Shown: positions 8,370 through 15,172 of the stretch, in pieces
Layout of the letters: the number at the start of each line of letters is the position of its first letter
Position numbering within the stretch: position 1 is the stretch's first letter
DNA from: SAR202 cluster bacterium
GTDB lineage: Bacteria; Chloroflexota; Dehalococcoidia; SAR202; GCA-002694895
Length of the DNA: 16,695 bases
Assembly: GCA_009391605.1 (NCBI GenBank)
Contig: VFGQ01000119.1
Coordinates: forward strand, 1-16,695
Reading direction: 5' to 3'
Made by a program: the position numbers and the translations under genes
The notes under the pieces: generated by a model
The model's database searches: none
What the model saw: only the letters and a program-made list of their open reading frames with translations
Told to the model about the DNA's origin: nothing

Positions 8370-8515
8370 ATTATCTCCGATGTATTGAATGGTTGAATTT
8401 TCAAATTAAAACTATTAGACTCTTCTGAGAATTGTATTCAAATATTGTACAATTTTTTATTTTAATAGTTCTATATCAAAATATATTAATTAGGAGTTAA
8501 GTTATTAGTGGAGAA
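8370..8515. promoter_or_regulatory. Divergent control region with nested inverted repeats
   Basis: This region separates the pxpABC operon (leftward) from the oadG-oadB operon (rightward) and must hold both promoters. Two near-concentric inverted repeats are visible. The outer pair is AACTATTA at 8410-8417 and TAATAGTT at 8463-8470. The inner pair is AATTGTA at 8430-8436 and TACAATT at 8448-8454. The right inner arm is itself part of a perfect 10-bp palindrome, ATTGTACAAT (8444-8453). This could be an operator that co-regulates both operons. In such AT-rich sequence some symmetry is expected by chance, and I could not fix -35/-10 hexamers with confidence. Confidence 0.4.
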
Positions 8516-8734
8516 ATGTTAAATACAGCGGTTAATTTAACAATTTTTGGAATTGTAATTTCATTTTTGTTATTAGCAATTCTTATCTTTTTTATTGTAA
8601 TTATTAAATATTTTGATAAGAAATTAAATAATAGTAAAGGTGAAAAACAAGATTCCAATTATGATAAAGCCTTAGCTGCCTCAGTGGCTGTAAGTTTGGT
8701 TGAATCAGAATTAGAACATTATAAATCAGTCTAA
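8516..8734 (+). CDS. oadG: Sodium-pump decarboxylase gamma subunit (OadG-like)
   Basis: Small gamma subunit of biotin-dependent Na+-translocating decarboxylases (oxaloacetate, methylmalonyl-CoA and glutaconyl-CoA types), which anchors and assembles the complex. It has 72 residues: one long membrane helix (about 8-31, with ILIFFIVIIKYF at its end), then a charged linker and a short C-terminal helix (ALAASVAVSLVESE, 53-66). This is the usual layout of the family. Sequence conservation in the family is weak, so the call rests mainly on size, topology and the oadB gene 13 bp downstream. The start is uncertain: the ATG has GGAG only 2 nt before it, while a better TAGGAG (8491-8496) lies 19 nt upstream. 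An in-frame TAA at 8498 limits any extension to four codons. Confidence 0.78.
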   Translation: MLNTAVNLTIFGIVISFLLLAILIFFIVIIKYFDKKLNNSKGEKQDSNYDKALAASVAVSLVESELEHYKSV

Positions 8735-8747
8735 ACATGGAGTAATT

Positions 8748-9893
8748 TTGGATATATTTATTGATTGGATTAAAACAACCGGAATATATAATTTGTCTTG
8801 GGAAAACCTGGTTATGTTTTTAATAGCTTTCTTTTTTATGTACTTGGCTATAAAGAAAAATATGGAAGCTTATGAATTGCTTCCAATTGGACTTGGAATT
8901 ATAATAGCTAATCTTCCTCTGGCAGGGATGGCTGTATTTGATTCAACATCTGGAATTCATCAATCATCAGGAATATTTGGAGTTATATTTTATTACACTC
9001 TTTCTTTTTGGAATATTTTGCCACCTATAATATTTTTAGGCCTCGGAGCTATCACAGATTTTACTCCTTTGATTAATAATCCTAAGACATTACTTTTAGG
9101 TGCTGCTGCTCAAATAGGGATATTTGTATCCTTTTGGGGAGCATCACTTACAGGATACTTTACTTTGAAAGAAGCGGCATCAATAGGTATTATTGGGGGA
9201 GCTGATGGTCCAACAACAATTTTTCTAACTTCTAATCTAGCACCACATTTACTTGGAATTACTGCTGTTATAGCTTATTCGTACATGGCAGCTGTAGCAT
9301 TTATACAACCCCCGATAATGAAATTACTTACCACTAAATCTGAAAGAAATATTATTATGCAAGAATCAGGACCTGTTAATAATAAACTTAAAATTTTATT
9401 TCCAAATATTGCAATGTTTTTAATAATTCTAATTGTTCCAAGGTCTGCGCCATTAATTTCAATGTTTATGATTGGTAATATTTTAAAAGAAAGCAATGTT
9501 GTTCCAAGATTGGTAGATGCTGCAAGTAATGAATTAATTAATTTATCAACAATATTTTTAATGATAACCATTGGAACACAATTAAATGGTCCCAAGGTAA
9601 TTAATGTTGAAACATTATTAATATTAGGATTAGGATTAGTAGCTTTTGCAGTAGGTTCTGCTTCGGGAATTATTCTTGCAAAAATAATGAATTTATTTTT
9701 GAAGGAAAAAATTAATCCTCTGATAGGTTCAGCCGGTGTTTCTGCAGTCCCTATGGCAGCAAGAATATCTCATCATATGGGACAAGAAGAAAATCCAAAT
9801 AATTATTTATTATCACATGCTATGGGACCCAATGTAGCAGGTGTTATAGGTTCAGCTGTGATAGCTGGTTTGTTTTTAGCTTTAATTAATTAG
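8748..9893 (+). CDS. oadB: Na+-translocating decarboxylase beta subunit (OadB/GcdB/MmdB)
   Basis: Membrane subunit that decarboxylates carboxybiotin and uses the energy to export Na+. The 381 residues carry about 10-11 hydrophobic segments, full length for the family. Key sites are IGIIGGADGPTTIFL (146-160), where D153 is the conserved intramembrane aspartate; ITAVIAYSYMA with FIQPPIMKLLTTKSER (171-200); and SAGVSAVPMAARISHHMGQE (338-357) with HAMGPNVAGVIGSA (367-380 region), the second conserved ion-path block. The start is TTG at 8748 with GGAG (8739-8742) 5 nt upstream. The biotin carrier follows 8 bp later. What the upstream carboxyl donor is cannot be read from this subunit: oxaloacetate, methylmalonyl-CoA and glutaconyl-CoA pumps share it. 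No alpha (carboxyltransferase) gene of the usual pyruvate carboxylase-like or acyl-CoA type is in the window. Confidence 0.95.
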   Translation: MDIFIDWIKTTGIYNLSWENLVMFLIAFFFMYLAIKKNMEAYELLPIGLGIIIANLPLAGMAVFDSTSGIHQSSGIFGVIFYYTLSFWNILPPIIFLGLGAITDFTPLINNPKTLLLGAAAQIGIFVSFWGASLTGYFTLKEAASIGIIGGADGPTTIFLTSNLAPHLLGITAVIAYSYMAAVAFIQPPIMKLLTTKSERNIIMQESGPVNNKLKILFPNIAMFLIILIVPRSAPLISMFMIGNILKESNVVPRLVDAASNELINLSTIFLMITIGTQLNGPKVINVETLLILGLGLVAFAVGSASGIILAKIMNLFLKEKINPLIGSAGVSAVPMAARISHHMGQEENPNNYLLSHAMGPNVAGVIGSAVIAGLFLALIN

Positions 9894-9901
9894 GTTTAGA
9901 T

Positions 9902-10330
9902 TTGAAAAAAGAAGTTACAGTAAATATAGATGGAAAAGAATTTGTTGTTGAAATATCTGTAGATAATAATTTGAATATAGATTCAGTAGTTGTTGATGGG
10001 GAGATTATAGAATTTGATGAGATTGAAAATATTAATATCCAGGAAAGTGGCAATAATATAGATGCAAAGCTAAAACTTGATTCTGATGAATTGAATAAAA
10101 GTGAAAGTAATTCAAGTTCGCATAATATAATTACTCCAATGGCTGGAGTTATTTTGAAAATTATAAAGAATAAAGGGGATTCTGTTTCAAAAGGGGATGA
10201 TTTAATTGTTGTTGAATCTATGAAAATGGAGCAAATTATTAAATCAGACTATGATGGTATCGTAGATGTCATTAATGTGGATTTAAACGAGCAAGTATCT
10301 GCCGGGAAAATTTTGATGACTATTAGTTAA
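9902..10330 (+). CDS. Biotin carboxyl carrier protein
   Basis: Cytoplasmic biotin carrier that shuttles a carboxyl group to the membrane beta subunit, like the free delta/gamma carriers of methylmalonyl-CoA and glutaconyl-CoA decarboxylases (MmdC, GcdC). It has 142 residues. The N-terminal part (1-45) is a small beta-rich domain beginning KKEVTVNIDGKEFVVEI. An acidic Ser/Asn-rich linker follows (45-75). The C-terminal biotinyl domain runs from ITPMAGVI (77-84) to the end and contains VVESMKMEQI (103-112), in which K108 is the biotinylation site. The start is TTG at 9902 with a weak AGG upstream. It sits 8 bp after oadB and 11 bp before the dehydratase gene. No biotin carboxylase (AccC) is nearby, so it probably does not serve an ATP-driven carboxylase encoded here. 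Confidence 0.92.
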   Translation: MKKEVTVNIDGKEFVVEISVDNNLNIDSVVVDGEIIEFDEIENINIQESGNNIDAKLKLDSDELNKSESNSSSHNIITPMAGVILKIIKNKGDSVSKGDDLIVVESMKMEQIIKSDYDGIVDVINVDLNEQVSAGKILMTIS

Positions 10331-10341
10331 AAGGTAGTGTT

Positions 10342-11481
10342 ATGAAAATAGAAGCATTAGAAACTTTATTAGTAGATAAATATTTGTATGTAAAAATTTA
10401 TACCGATACCGGTCTGATAGGAATAGGAGAATCGGGTGCTTGGGGATTTTTAGAATCATCTGAAGCAGCTATTCATACATTTGGTGAGTATTTGATAGGA
10501 GAAGATCCTTTGTTAATTGAACATCACTGGCAATATATGTATAGAGCATTTCATTTTCGTGGTTCTGCAATTATGGGAGCTATTAGCGCAATTGATATTG
10601 CTCTTTGGGATATTGCCGGGCAATTTTACCAGGTACCGATTTATGCTCTTTTGGGTGGAAAAGTCAGAGATAAAATCAGAGCTTATTTTCATGTTTTGGG
10701 AGATACTAAAGAAAAACTTATTGAGGGAGTTAAAAATGCAAAAAGAGACGGGTTTACTGCAGTTGGTCATTTAACGCCGTTTTTAGATGAAGATAGATCA
10801 GTGCCTTATTTTAAAACTCATGTAGATAAAATGACTGATGCAATTGACACTGTAGGAATGTATAGAGAAATTGCTGGTAAAGATGTTGATTTGTGTATAG
10901 AAATTCATAGAAGATTAACCCCTGCTGAAGCAGTTGTTTTAGGAAAAGGAATAGAAGAATTTTATCCTTATTTTATTGAAGATCCTATTCTACCTGAAAA
11001 TTACGATAGTATGGCATATGTTGCGTCAAAAATTGATATACCAATTGCAACAGGAGAAAGACTTTTATCAATTCATGAATTTGAAATGTTGTTAACTAGA
11101 AATGCTGTCCAATATGTAAGGCCAGATGTATGTATGGCAGGTGGAATATCTCACACCAAAAAAATTGCATCGTTGGCAGAGTCCAGATATGTCAATGTAG
11201 TTCCTCATAATCCTTTAAGCCCAGTAAGTACTGCAGCATGTGTACAATTAGCGGCATGTATACCCAATTTTGGTTTGCAGGAATTGCCTCATGATGAAAA
11301 TCATAGTCCTAAAAAAGATATAGTAGATTCCCCATTAAAAGTTGAAAATGGATTTATATTATTACCAGATAGCCCAGGTTTAGGAATAAAATTGAAAGAC
11401 GGCATAGAAGATTTGTATCCTCCAAACCCAAGGAAAATTGAAACACGATTAGGTACAGACGGATCTATTGTGGATCAGTAA
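10342..11481 (+). CDS. Enolase-superfamily dehydratase (mandelate racemase/galactonate dehydratase-like)
   Basis: Member of the mandelate racemase/muconate lactonizing enzyme group, closest by motif to acid-sugar dehydratases such as D-galactonate dehydratase (DgoD). The 379 residues comprise an N-terminal capping domain (1-120) and a (beta/alpha) barrel. By alignment from memory with DgoD, the three metal ligands would be E187 (in CIEIHRR), E213 (in FIEDP) and E239 (in ATGERL), with catalytic H189 and H289 (in VPHNPLSP). The first ligand is Glu where DgoD and most relatives have Asp. The proton-handling YVRPDVCMAGGI block (258-269) is intact. The likely reaction is loss of water from a hydroxy acid to give a 2-keto acid; the substrate is unknown. 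It is the last gene of the sodium-pump operon, with SD-like AAGG before the ATG. Its stop overlaps the convergent ABC-F gene by 17 bp. Confidence 0.85.
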   Translation: MKIEALETLLVDKYLYVKIYTDTGLIGIGESGAWGFLESSEAAIHTFGEYLIGEDPLLIEHHWQYMYRAFHFRGSAIMGAISAIDIALWDIAGQFYQVPIYALLGGKVRDKIRAYFHVLGDTKEKLIEGVKNAKRDGFTAVGHLTPFLDEDRSVPYFKTHVDKMTDAIDTVGMYREIAGKDVDLCIEIHRRLTPAEAVVLGKGIEEFYPYFIEDPILPENYDSMAYVASKIDIPIATGERLLSIHEFEMLLTRNAVQYVRPDVCMAGGISHTKKIASLAESRYVNVVPHNPLSPVSTAACVQLAACIPNFGLQELPHDENHSPKKDIVDSPLKVENGFILLPDSPGLGIKLKDGIEDLYPPNPRKIETRLGTDGSIVDQ

Positions 11482-13351
11482 TTTGGGATATTTTTTCCCA
11501 TTCTGATTCGATGAGTTTAATTTTTTTTACAATATTATTTAGATCTTTATTGATATTCATGAAATTTGCATCTGATTTTTTTGTTTTATCTATCAAAATT
11601 TTTTGATGTCTGTGCAATTCATCCAGATTTTTTTCAAGACTTTTAAGTTCCATTGCTTTCTTTTGTTTTATTAATCTTGATTCTGCCTTGGTTTTTCTTT
11701 GTTCTTTTTTCATATTAATTTTTTTTGTTTTAGTTTCAGGATGTGTGTTTTTTAATTGATCATTTGATTTATTAAGAAAGTAATCGTAATTACCATAATA
11801 TCGATCAATTTCATTATTATTCACATGAATAATATGAGCATTTAAATTACGTATAAATGTTATATCGTGACTTACTACACAAATAGTTCCCTCATAATCT
11901 TTCAGTAATTTTTCTAATCCGGCACGACCATCTATATCAAGATGTGTAGTAGGTTCATCTAAAATTAAGTAATTTGGAGGATTAGAAAACATTCTTGCAA
12001 AAGAAAGGCGTATTTTTTCCCCTCCGCTTAAGACGTTTGTTTTTTTGTTTATACTATCTTTTGAAAAGCCAAAATCTCCTAATATTTTCCTGGCATCATT
12101 ATCATTCATATCATTATCTTTTAATAACATTTCAAAAACACTTAAATCAGGATTTAGTGTTTCTCCAAATTCTTGTGACTGATACCCAATGATTACGTTA
12201 TGTCCAATTTTCAGATTACCGCTTTTAAGTTTTAAATTGCCTGCTAGAATTTTTAATAAAGTAGTTTTACCTGCGCCATTTGCTCCTATAAAAGCAAATT
12301 TTTCATTTCTATCTATATTTAAATCAACATTATTTAATATAATTTCTTTTTCATTATATCCAAAACTTCCTTTAGTAATACTAATCACATTTTTTCCTGA
12401 AGAAGGAGGAGTAGGTATACGGATATTAGTTGATGCTTTATTGATTTTCACATCTACTTCTTCCATTTTATCTAGCATTTTTATTCTACTTTGTACCAGA
12501 GAAGCTTTTTTACTATTTGCTCTAAACTTATCTATGAAATTTTGTATTTCCTCTCTTTTTTTTGATAAGTTCTTTTCTTTATTTAATTCATGCTCTAATC
12601 TTTTATTTTTTTCATCAATATAGTATTCATAATTACCTTCATATTTTATTGCGTTCCCATTAGAAATTTCTATGGTTTTTGTTGTTAATGAATTTAATAG
12701 GTATCTATCATGAGATATCATCAACATTGTGCCATTGAAATTTTCAAGGTATTTTTTTAACCATTCTATAGCAGGAAGATCTAAATAGTTTGATGGTTCA
12801 TCTAATAATAATATTTTTGGATTTGAAATTAATAACCTTGCCAATTCGGCTCTCATTTTCCATCCTCCGCTGAAATTTTCAAAAAGATCATTATATTGAT
12901 TTTCTTTAAATCCTAAACCAGATAAAGCGGTTTCTGCTTTATGAGTCATTTCGTAGCCATCTAACAGGGCATAATTTTCAAGTAAATCATCTAATTTATT
13001 CAATAATTGTACATTTTGTGAATGTTTTTGAATCTGCTCATTTAAATTTTTGATTTCATTTTTAATTTTAATTAACTTTGGATTAGAGTTTTCTGTGTAT
13101 TCTAGTAAAGATTCTTTTTTATATGATAGTTGTACATTTTGATGCATATAACTCATTGTTATTTTTTTTGGTATGTTTATATATCCTTCATTTGGCTTTA
13201 TCTCACCACTAATGAGATTAAAGAAAGTAGATTTACCCTGTCCATTTGGGCCAACAATCCCAATTTTTTCATATTCATTAATTTGAATATCTATTTCATG
13301 CAATACGTCTTGTGTTCCAAAATATTTACTTACATTGCTAAGATTGATCAT
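11465..13351 (-). CDS. ABC-F family ATPase (YheS/Uup-like)
   Basis: Soluble protein with two ATP-binding cassettes, of the ribosome-associated ABC-F family that modulates translation or rescues stalled ribosomes; some members give antibiotic resistance. The 628 residues contain cassette 1 with Walker A GPNGQGKS (34-41), signature SGGW (161-164) and Walker B LLLDEP (181-186). The ABC-F interdomain linker with charged helices spans roughly 245-310. Cassette 2 has Walker A GANGAGKT (356-363), signature LSGGE (441-445) and Walker B LILDEP (462-467). A lysine-rich coiled-coil C-terminal extension (about 535-625) resembles Uup/YheS/YfmR types. No membrane domain is present or nearby, which argues against a transporter. 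No SD precedes the ATG. It is transcribed divergently from the aquaporin gene. Confidence 0.93.
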   Translation of the reverse strand: MINLSNVSKYFGTQDVLHEIDIQINEYEKIGIVGPNGQGKSTFFNLISGEIKPNEGYINIPKKITMSYMHQNVQLSYKKESLLEYTENSNPKLIKIKNEIKNLNEQIQKHSQNVQLLNKLDDLLENYALLDGYEMTHKAETALSGLGFKENQYNDLFENFSGGWKMRAELARLLISNPKILLLDEPSNYLDLPAIEWLKKYLENFNGTMLMISHDRYLLNSLTTKTIEISNGNAIKYEGNYEYYIDEKNKRLEHELNKEKNLSKKREEIQNFIDKFRANSKKASLVQSRIKMLDKMEEVDVKINKASTNIRIPTPPSSGKNVISITKGSFGYNEKEIILNNVDLNIDRNEKFAFIGANGAGKTTLLKILAGNLKLKSGNLKIGHNVIIGYQSQEFGETLNPDLSVFEMLLKDNDMNDNDARKILGDFGFSKDSINKKTNVLSGGEKIRLSFARMFSNPPNYLILDEPTTHLDIDGRAGLEKLLKDYEGTICVVSHDITFIRNLNAHIIHVNNNEIDRYYGNYDYFLNKSNDQLKNTHPETKTKKINMKKEQRKTKAESRLIKQKKAMELKSLEKNLDELHRHQKILIDKTKKSDANFMNINKDLNNIVKKIKLIESEWEKISQITDPQ

Positions 13352-13426
13352 TTTAATTAATTATTAAAATTATAAAAATAAGTGTTATTTTACTTAGAAT
13401 ATTAATAATTTTCATTTAAAATATAG

Positions 13427-13455
13427 TTGTTAGTTTTAAATATTATATTTAATAT
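13427..13455 (+). promoter_or_regulatory. Possible promoter of the aquaporin gene
   Basis: TTGTTA (13427-13432) and TAATAT (13450-13455) are separated by 17 nt and lie 26 nt before the ATG at 13482. The same TAATAT hexamer occurs at 17-nt spacing in the proposed ssrA promoter. The surrounding 13352-13481 gap is nearly all A/T, so chance matches are easy and confidence is limited. Confidence 0.3.
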
Positions 13456-13481
13456 TTGATTTTCAAATTAATGAGGGATTT

Positions 13482-14294
13482 ATGAAAAATAAAATTGGAA
13501 ATATTAATTACAAACCATATTTTGCAGAAATAATAGGAACATATTTTCTTGTTTTTTTTGGAACAGCTGCTGTAACGATAGCTGTTTTATTTGGTGTTCT
13601 TTCTGGCATATTGCAAGTTGGTATATTATGGGGAATAGGGTTAACATTAGGTATATTTGCAGCTGCACCTCATTCGGGTGCTCATTTGAATCCAGCTATC
13701 ACTATAGCAATGTATATTTTTAATAAAGATTTAGGTGTACTAAAAGCTATAGGATATATTTTTTCACAAATGATTGGAGCTATTTTAGCAGGATTAAGTG
13801 TGTTGATTATTTTCTCTCCTTTTATAACAAGATTTGAAATCCTTAACAAAATTATAAGAGGTGAACCAGGTAGTGAATTAACAGCAATGTTATTTGGGGA
13901 ATATTTCCCAAATCCTGATGTATTACCTCATGACAATGCTATAGATTTAATGTCATCTTTTTCTGCACTGGGAATTGAAGCATTTGGAACAGCAGTTTTA
14001 GCTTTTGTTATCTTTATGTGCACAGACCCAAAAGGGATGATTGCTAAAACTAATTTTTTGGCACCTATTTTAATAGGATTAACACTTACACTTTTAATTA
14101 CTTTGTTTGGCACTTTAACCCAAGCCGGATGGAATCCTGCAAGAGATTTTGGTCCAAGAATAGTAGCATATTTTGCAGGGTGGGATTCTATTGCAATACC
14201 AGGCCCTAATGGAGGTTTTTGGATTTATATTTTGGGTCCAATAATAGGTGCGCCAATAGGCGGTTTGATATATCAGAAGATTTTAAAGAATTAA
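13482..14294 (+). CDS. MIP family channel, GlpF-like aquaglyceroporin
   Basis: Six-helix membrane channel of the major intrinsic protein family, 270 residues and full length. The two pore half-helices are present: HLNPAITI (68-75, NPA at 70-72) and GWNPARDFGPR (216-226, NPA at 218-220 with the selectivity-filter Arg221). Asp222 directly after NPAR is the feature that marks glycerol facilitators rather than water-only aquaporins, so glycerol or another small neutral solute is the likely cargo. The loop between helices 3 and 4 (about 113-150) is long and polar. A clear SD (GAGGG, about 6 nt before the ATG) supports the start. No glycerol kinase or glycerol-3-phosphate gene is adjacent. The 3' end may overlap a small gene on the other strand. 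Confidence 0.93.
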   Translation: MKNKIGNINYKPYFAEIIGTYFLVFFGTAAVTIAVLFGVLSGILQVGILWGIGLTLGIFAAAPHSGAHLNPAITIAMYIFNKDLGVLKAIGYIFSQMIGAILAGLSVLIIFSPFITRFEILNKIIRGEPGSELTAMLFGEYFPNPDVLPHDNAIDLMSSFSALGIEAFGTAVLAFVIFMCTDPKGMIAKTNFLAPILIGLTLTLLITLFGTLTQAGWNPARDFGPRIVAYFAGWDSIAIPGPNGGFWIYILGPIIGAPIGGLIYQKILKN

Positions 14295-14490
14295 TTTTTA
14301 TATTTTTCATTGGGTGAAGTAATAAAAATTGCAGTTCAAGTCTTTCGACTAAATGAATAGATAGTTTTACAAGTAATGCCACAGATATTAATGTGCTAAA
14401 TGCAATTAATGTCCCTACCATGAATGGTAAATAAAATTCCTTAGCAGCCCATATTATTTTTAATGGTTTTTTAATAATTTTATTAAACAT
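14206..14490 (-). CDS. Possible small membrane protein, unrecognised
   Basis: A 94-residue open frame I do not recognise. Residues 1-20 are basic (MFNKIIKKPLKIIWAAKEF). Residues about 21-43 form one hydrophobic helix (LPFMVGTLIAFSTLISVALL). A leucine-rich stretch (48-58) and a polar tail follow. Its ATG lies just 2 nt after the stop of the nucleosidase gene on the same strand, as in a coupled operon, and it fills a gap that would otherwise be empty. Against it: no SD is visible, and the last 30 codons run antisense through the 3' end of the aquaporin gene (89-bp overlap), longer than the other convergent overlaps here (9 and 17 bp). It may be a real gene, or a chance frame. Confidence 0.42.
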   Translation of the reverse strand: MFNKIIKKPLKIIWAAKEFYLPFMVGTLIAFSTLISVALLVKLSIHLVERLELQFLLLHPMKNIKINSLKSSDISNRLLAHLLLDPKYKSKNLH

Positions 14491-14492
14491 GT

Positions 14493-15125
14493 TTAAGTGT
14501 AGTTTTTTAATAATTCTTTAAACATACTAGCTCCTTTGCTAACATGTTTTTCCCAATCTGAAGATCCTTTTGAATCGAGATTATCAGTTATATATTTAAA
14601 TGATATAAATGAAATATTATATAAAAATGCGATTTTAGCAAGTGCATAAGCTTCCATATCAATTACAGACAAATCTTCATTATATGTTTTTTCTATATCA
14701 GATAGATCTGAATTAAATTCAGTTACGAAATTATCGCCTGTGGCACAGAGTAAATTTTTGCCTAAAGGATTATTATTTATTTTCTCTTTGAAATCTAGAA
14801 TTATTGGAGGAGTTTCTGCATTATAATGTTTTTTGTAAGTTTCTATGTCAAATGCAGTTTCACCTGGTTTTAATCCGAATTGTTTAATATACATATCTCT
14901 TTGAATGAATTTTGTGCAATCCACTATTTGTCCTATTTCTAGGTTTTTACTTCCTGCAGTTCCGTAATTTATTATTAAAGGAGGTAGTTTATCTAACAAT
15001 TCTAGAGTTTTAGTTAAATTGAATGCAGCGTTAACTTTCCCAACTCCTGTGTAAATCATTTTAAAATCTTTAGGGATTTCATCATTAAATTCTGCTTTAA
15101 GTGCAACTACAATTAATGCTTTCAT
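14493..15125 (-). CDS. Phosphorylase-superfamily nucleosidase (MTA/SAH nucleosidase-like)
   Basis: Cytoplasmic enzyme of the PNP/UDP phosphorylase superfamily. It most resembles the nucleosidases that cleave adenine from 5'-methylthioadenosine and S-adenosylhomocysteine. The 210 residues match the expected sites: E12 early in the chain (acid near the catalytic water in MTAN), YTGVGKVNAA (25-34), NYGTAGSK (53-60), CATGDNFV (127-134), VIDMEAYALAKIA (154-166, with the ribose-binding Met-Glu at 157-158) and the catalytic Asp181 after FKYIT. It is somewhat shorter than E. coli MTAN (about 230) and the middle is divergent, so another nucleoside substrate is possible. It is divergent from a methyltransferase gene, whose by-product S-adenosylhomocysteine would be a natural substrate. 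Confidence 0.86.
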   Translation of the reverse strand: MKALIVVALKAEFNDEIPKDFKMIYTGVGKVNAAFNLTKTLELLDKLPPLIINYGTAGSKNLEIGQIVDCTKFIQRDMYIKQFGLKPGETAFDIETYKKHYNAETPPIILDFKEKINNNPLGKNLLCATGDNFVTEFNSDLSDIEKTYNEDLSVIDMEAYALAKIAFLYNISFISFKYITDNLDSKGSSDWEKHVSKGASMFKELLKNYT

Positions 15126-15172
15126 ATGTTTTATAGATGATATAAATTACTAATATTATACATTTAATTATT

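Noticed and set aside
9902..10330. Biotin carrier as AccB of acetyl-CoA carboxylase
   Set aside because: No AccC or AccAD is nearby, the gene follows oadB by 8 bp, and the small N-terminal domain resembles carriers of sodium-pump decarboxylases.
12189..12623. 144-residue plus-strand open frame opposite the ABC-F gene
   Set aside because: It lies wholly within the ABC-F coding sequence, whose motifs are complete. The hydrophobic translation is what antisense of lysine/asparagine-rich AT-rich codons gives.
11465..13351. ABC-F gene as an ATPase of a drug ABC transporter
   Set aside because: Two fused cassettes with the charged ABC-F linker, and no membrane partner gene in the window.
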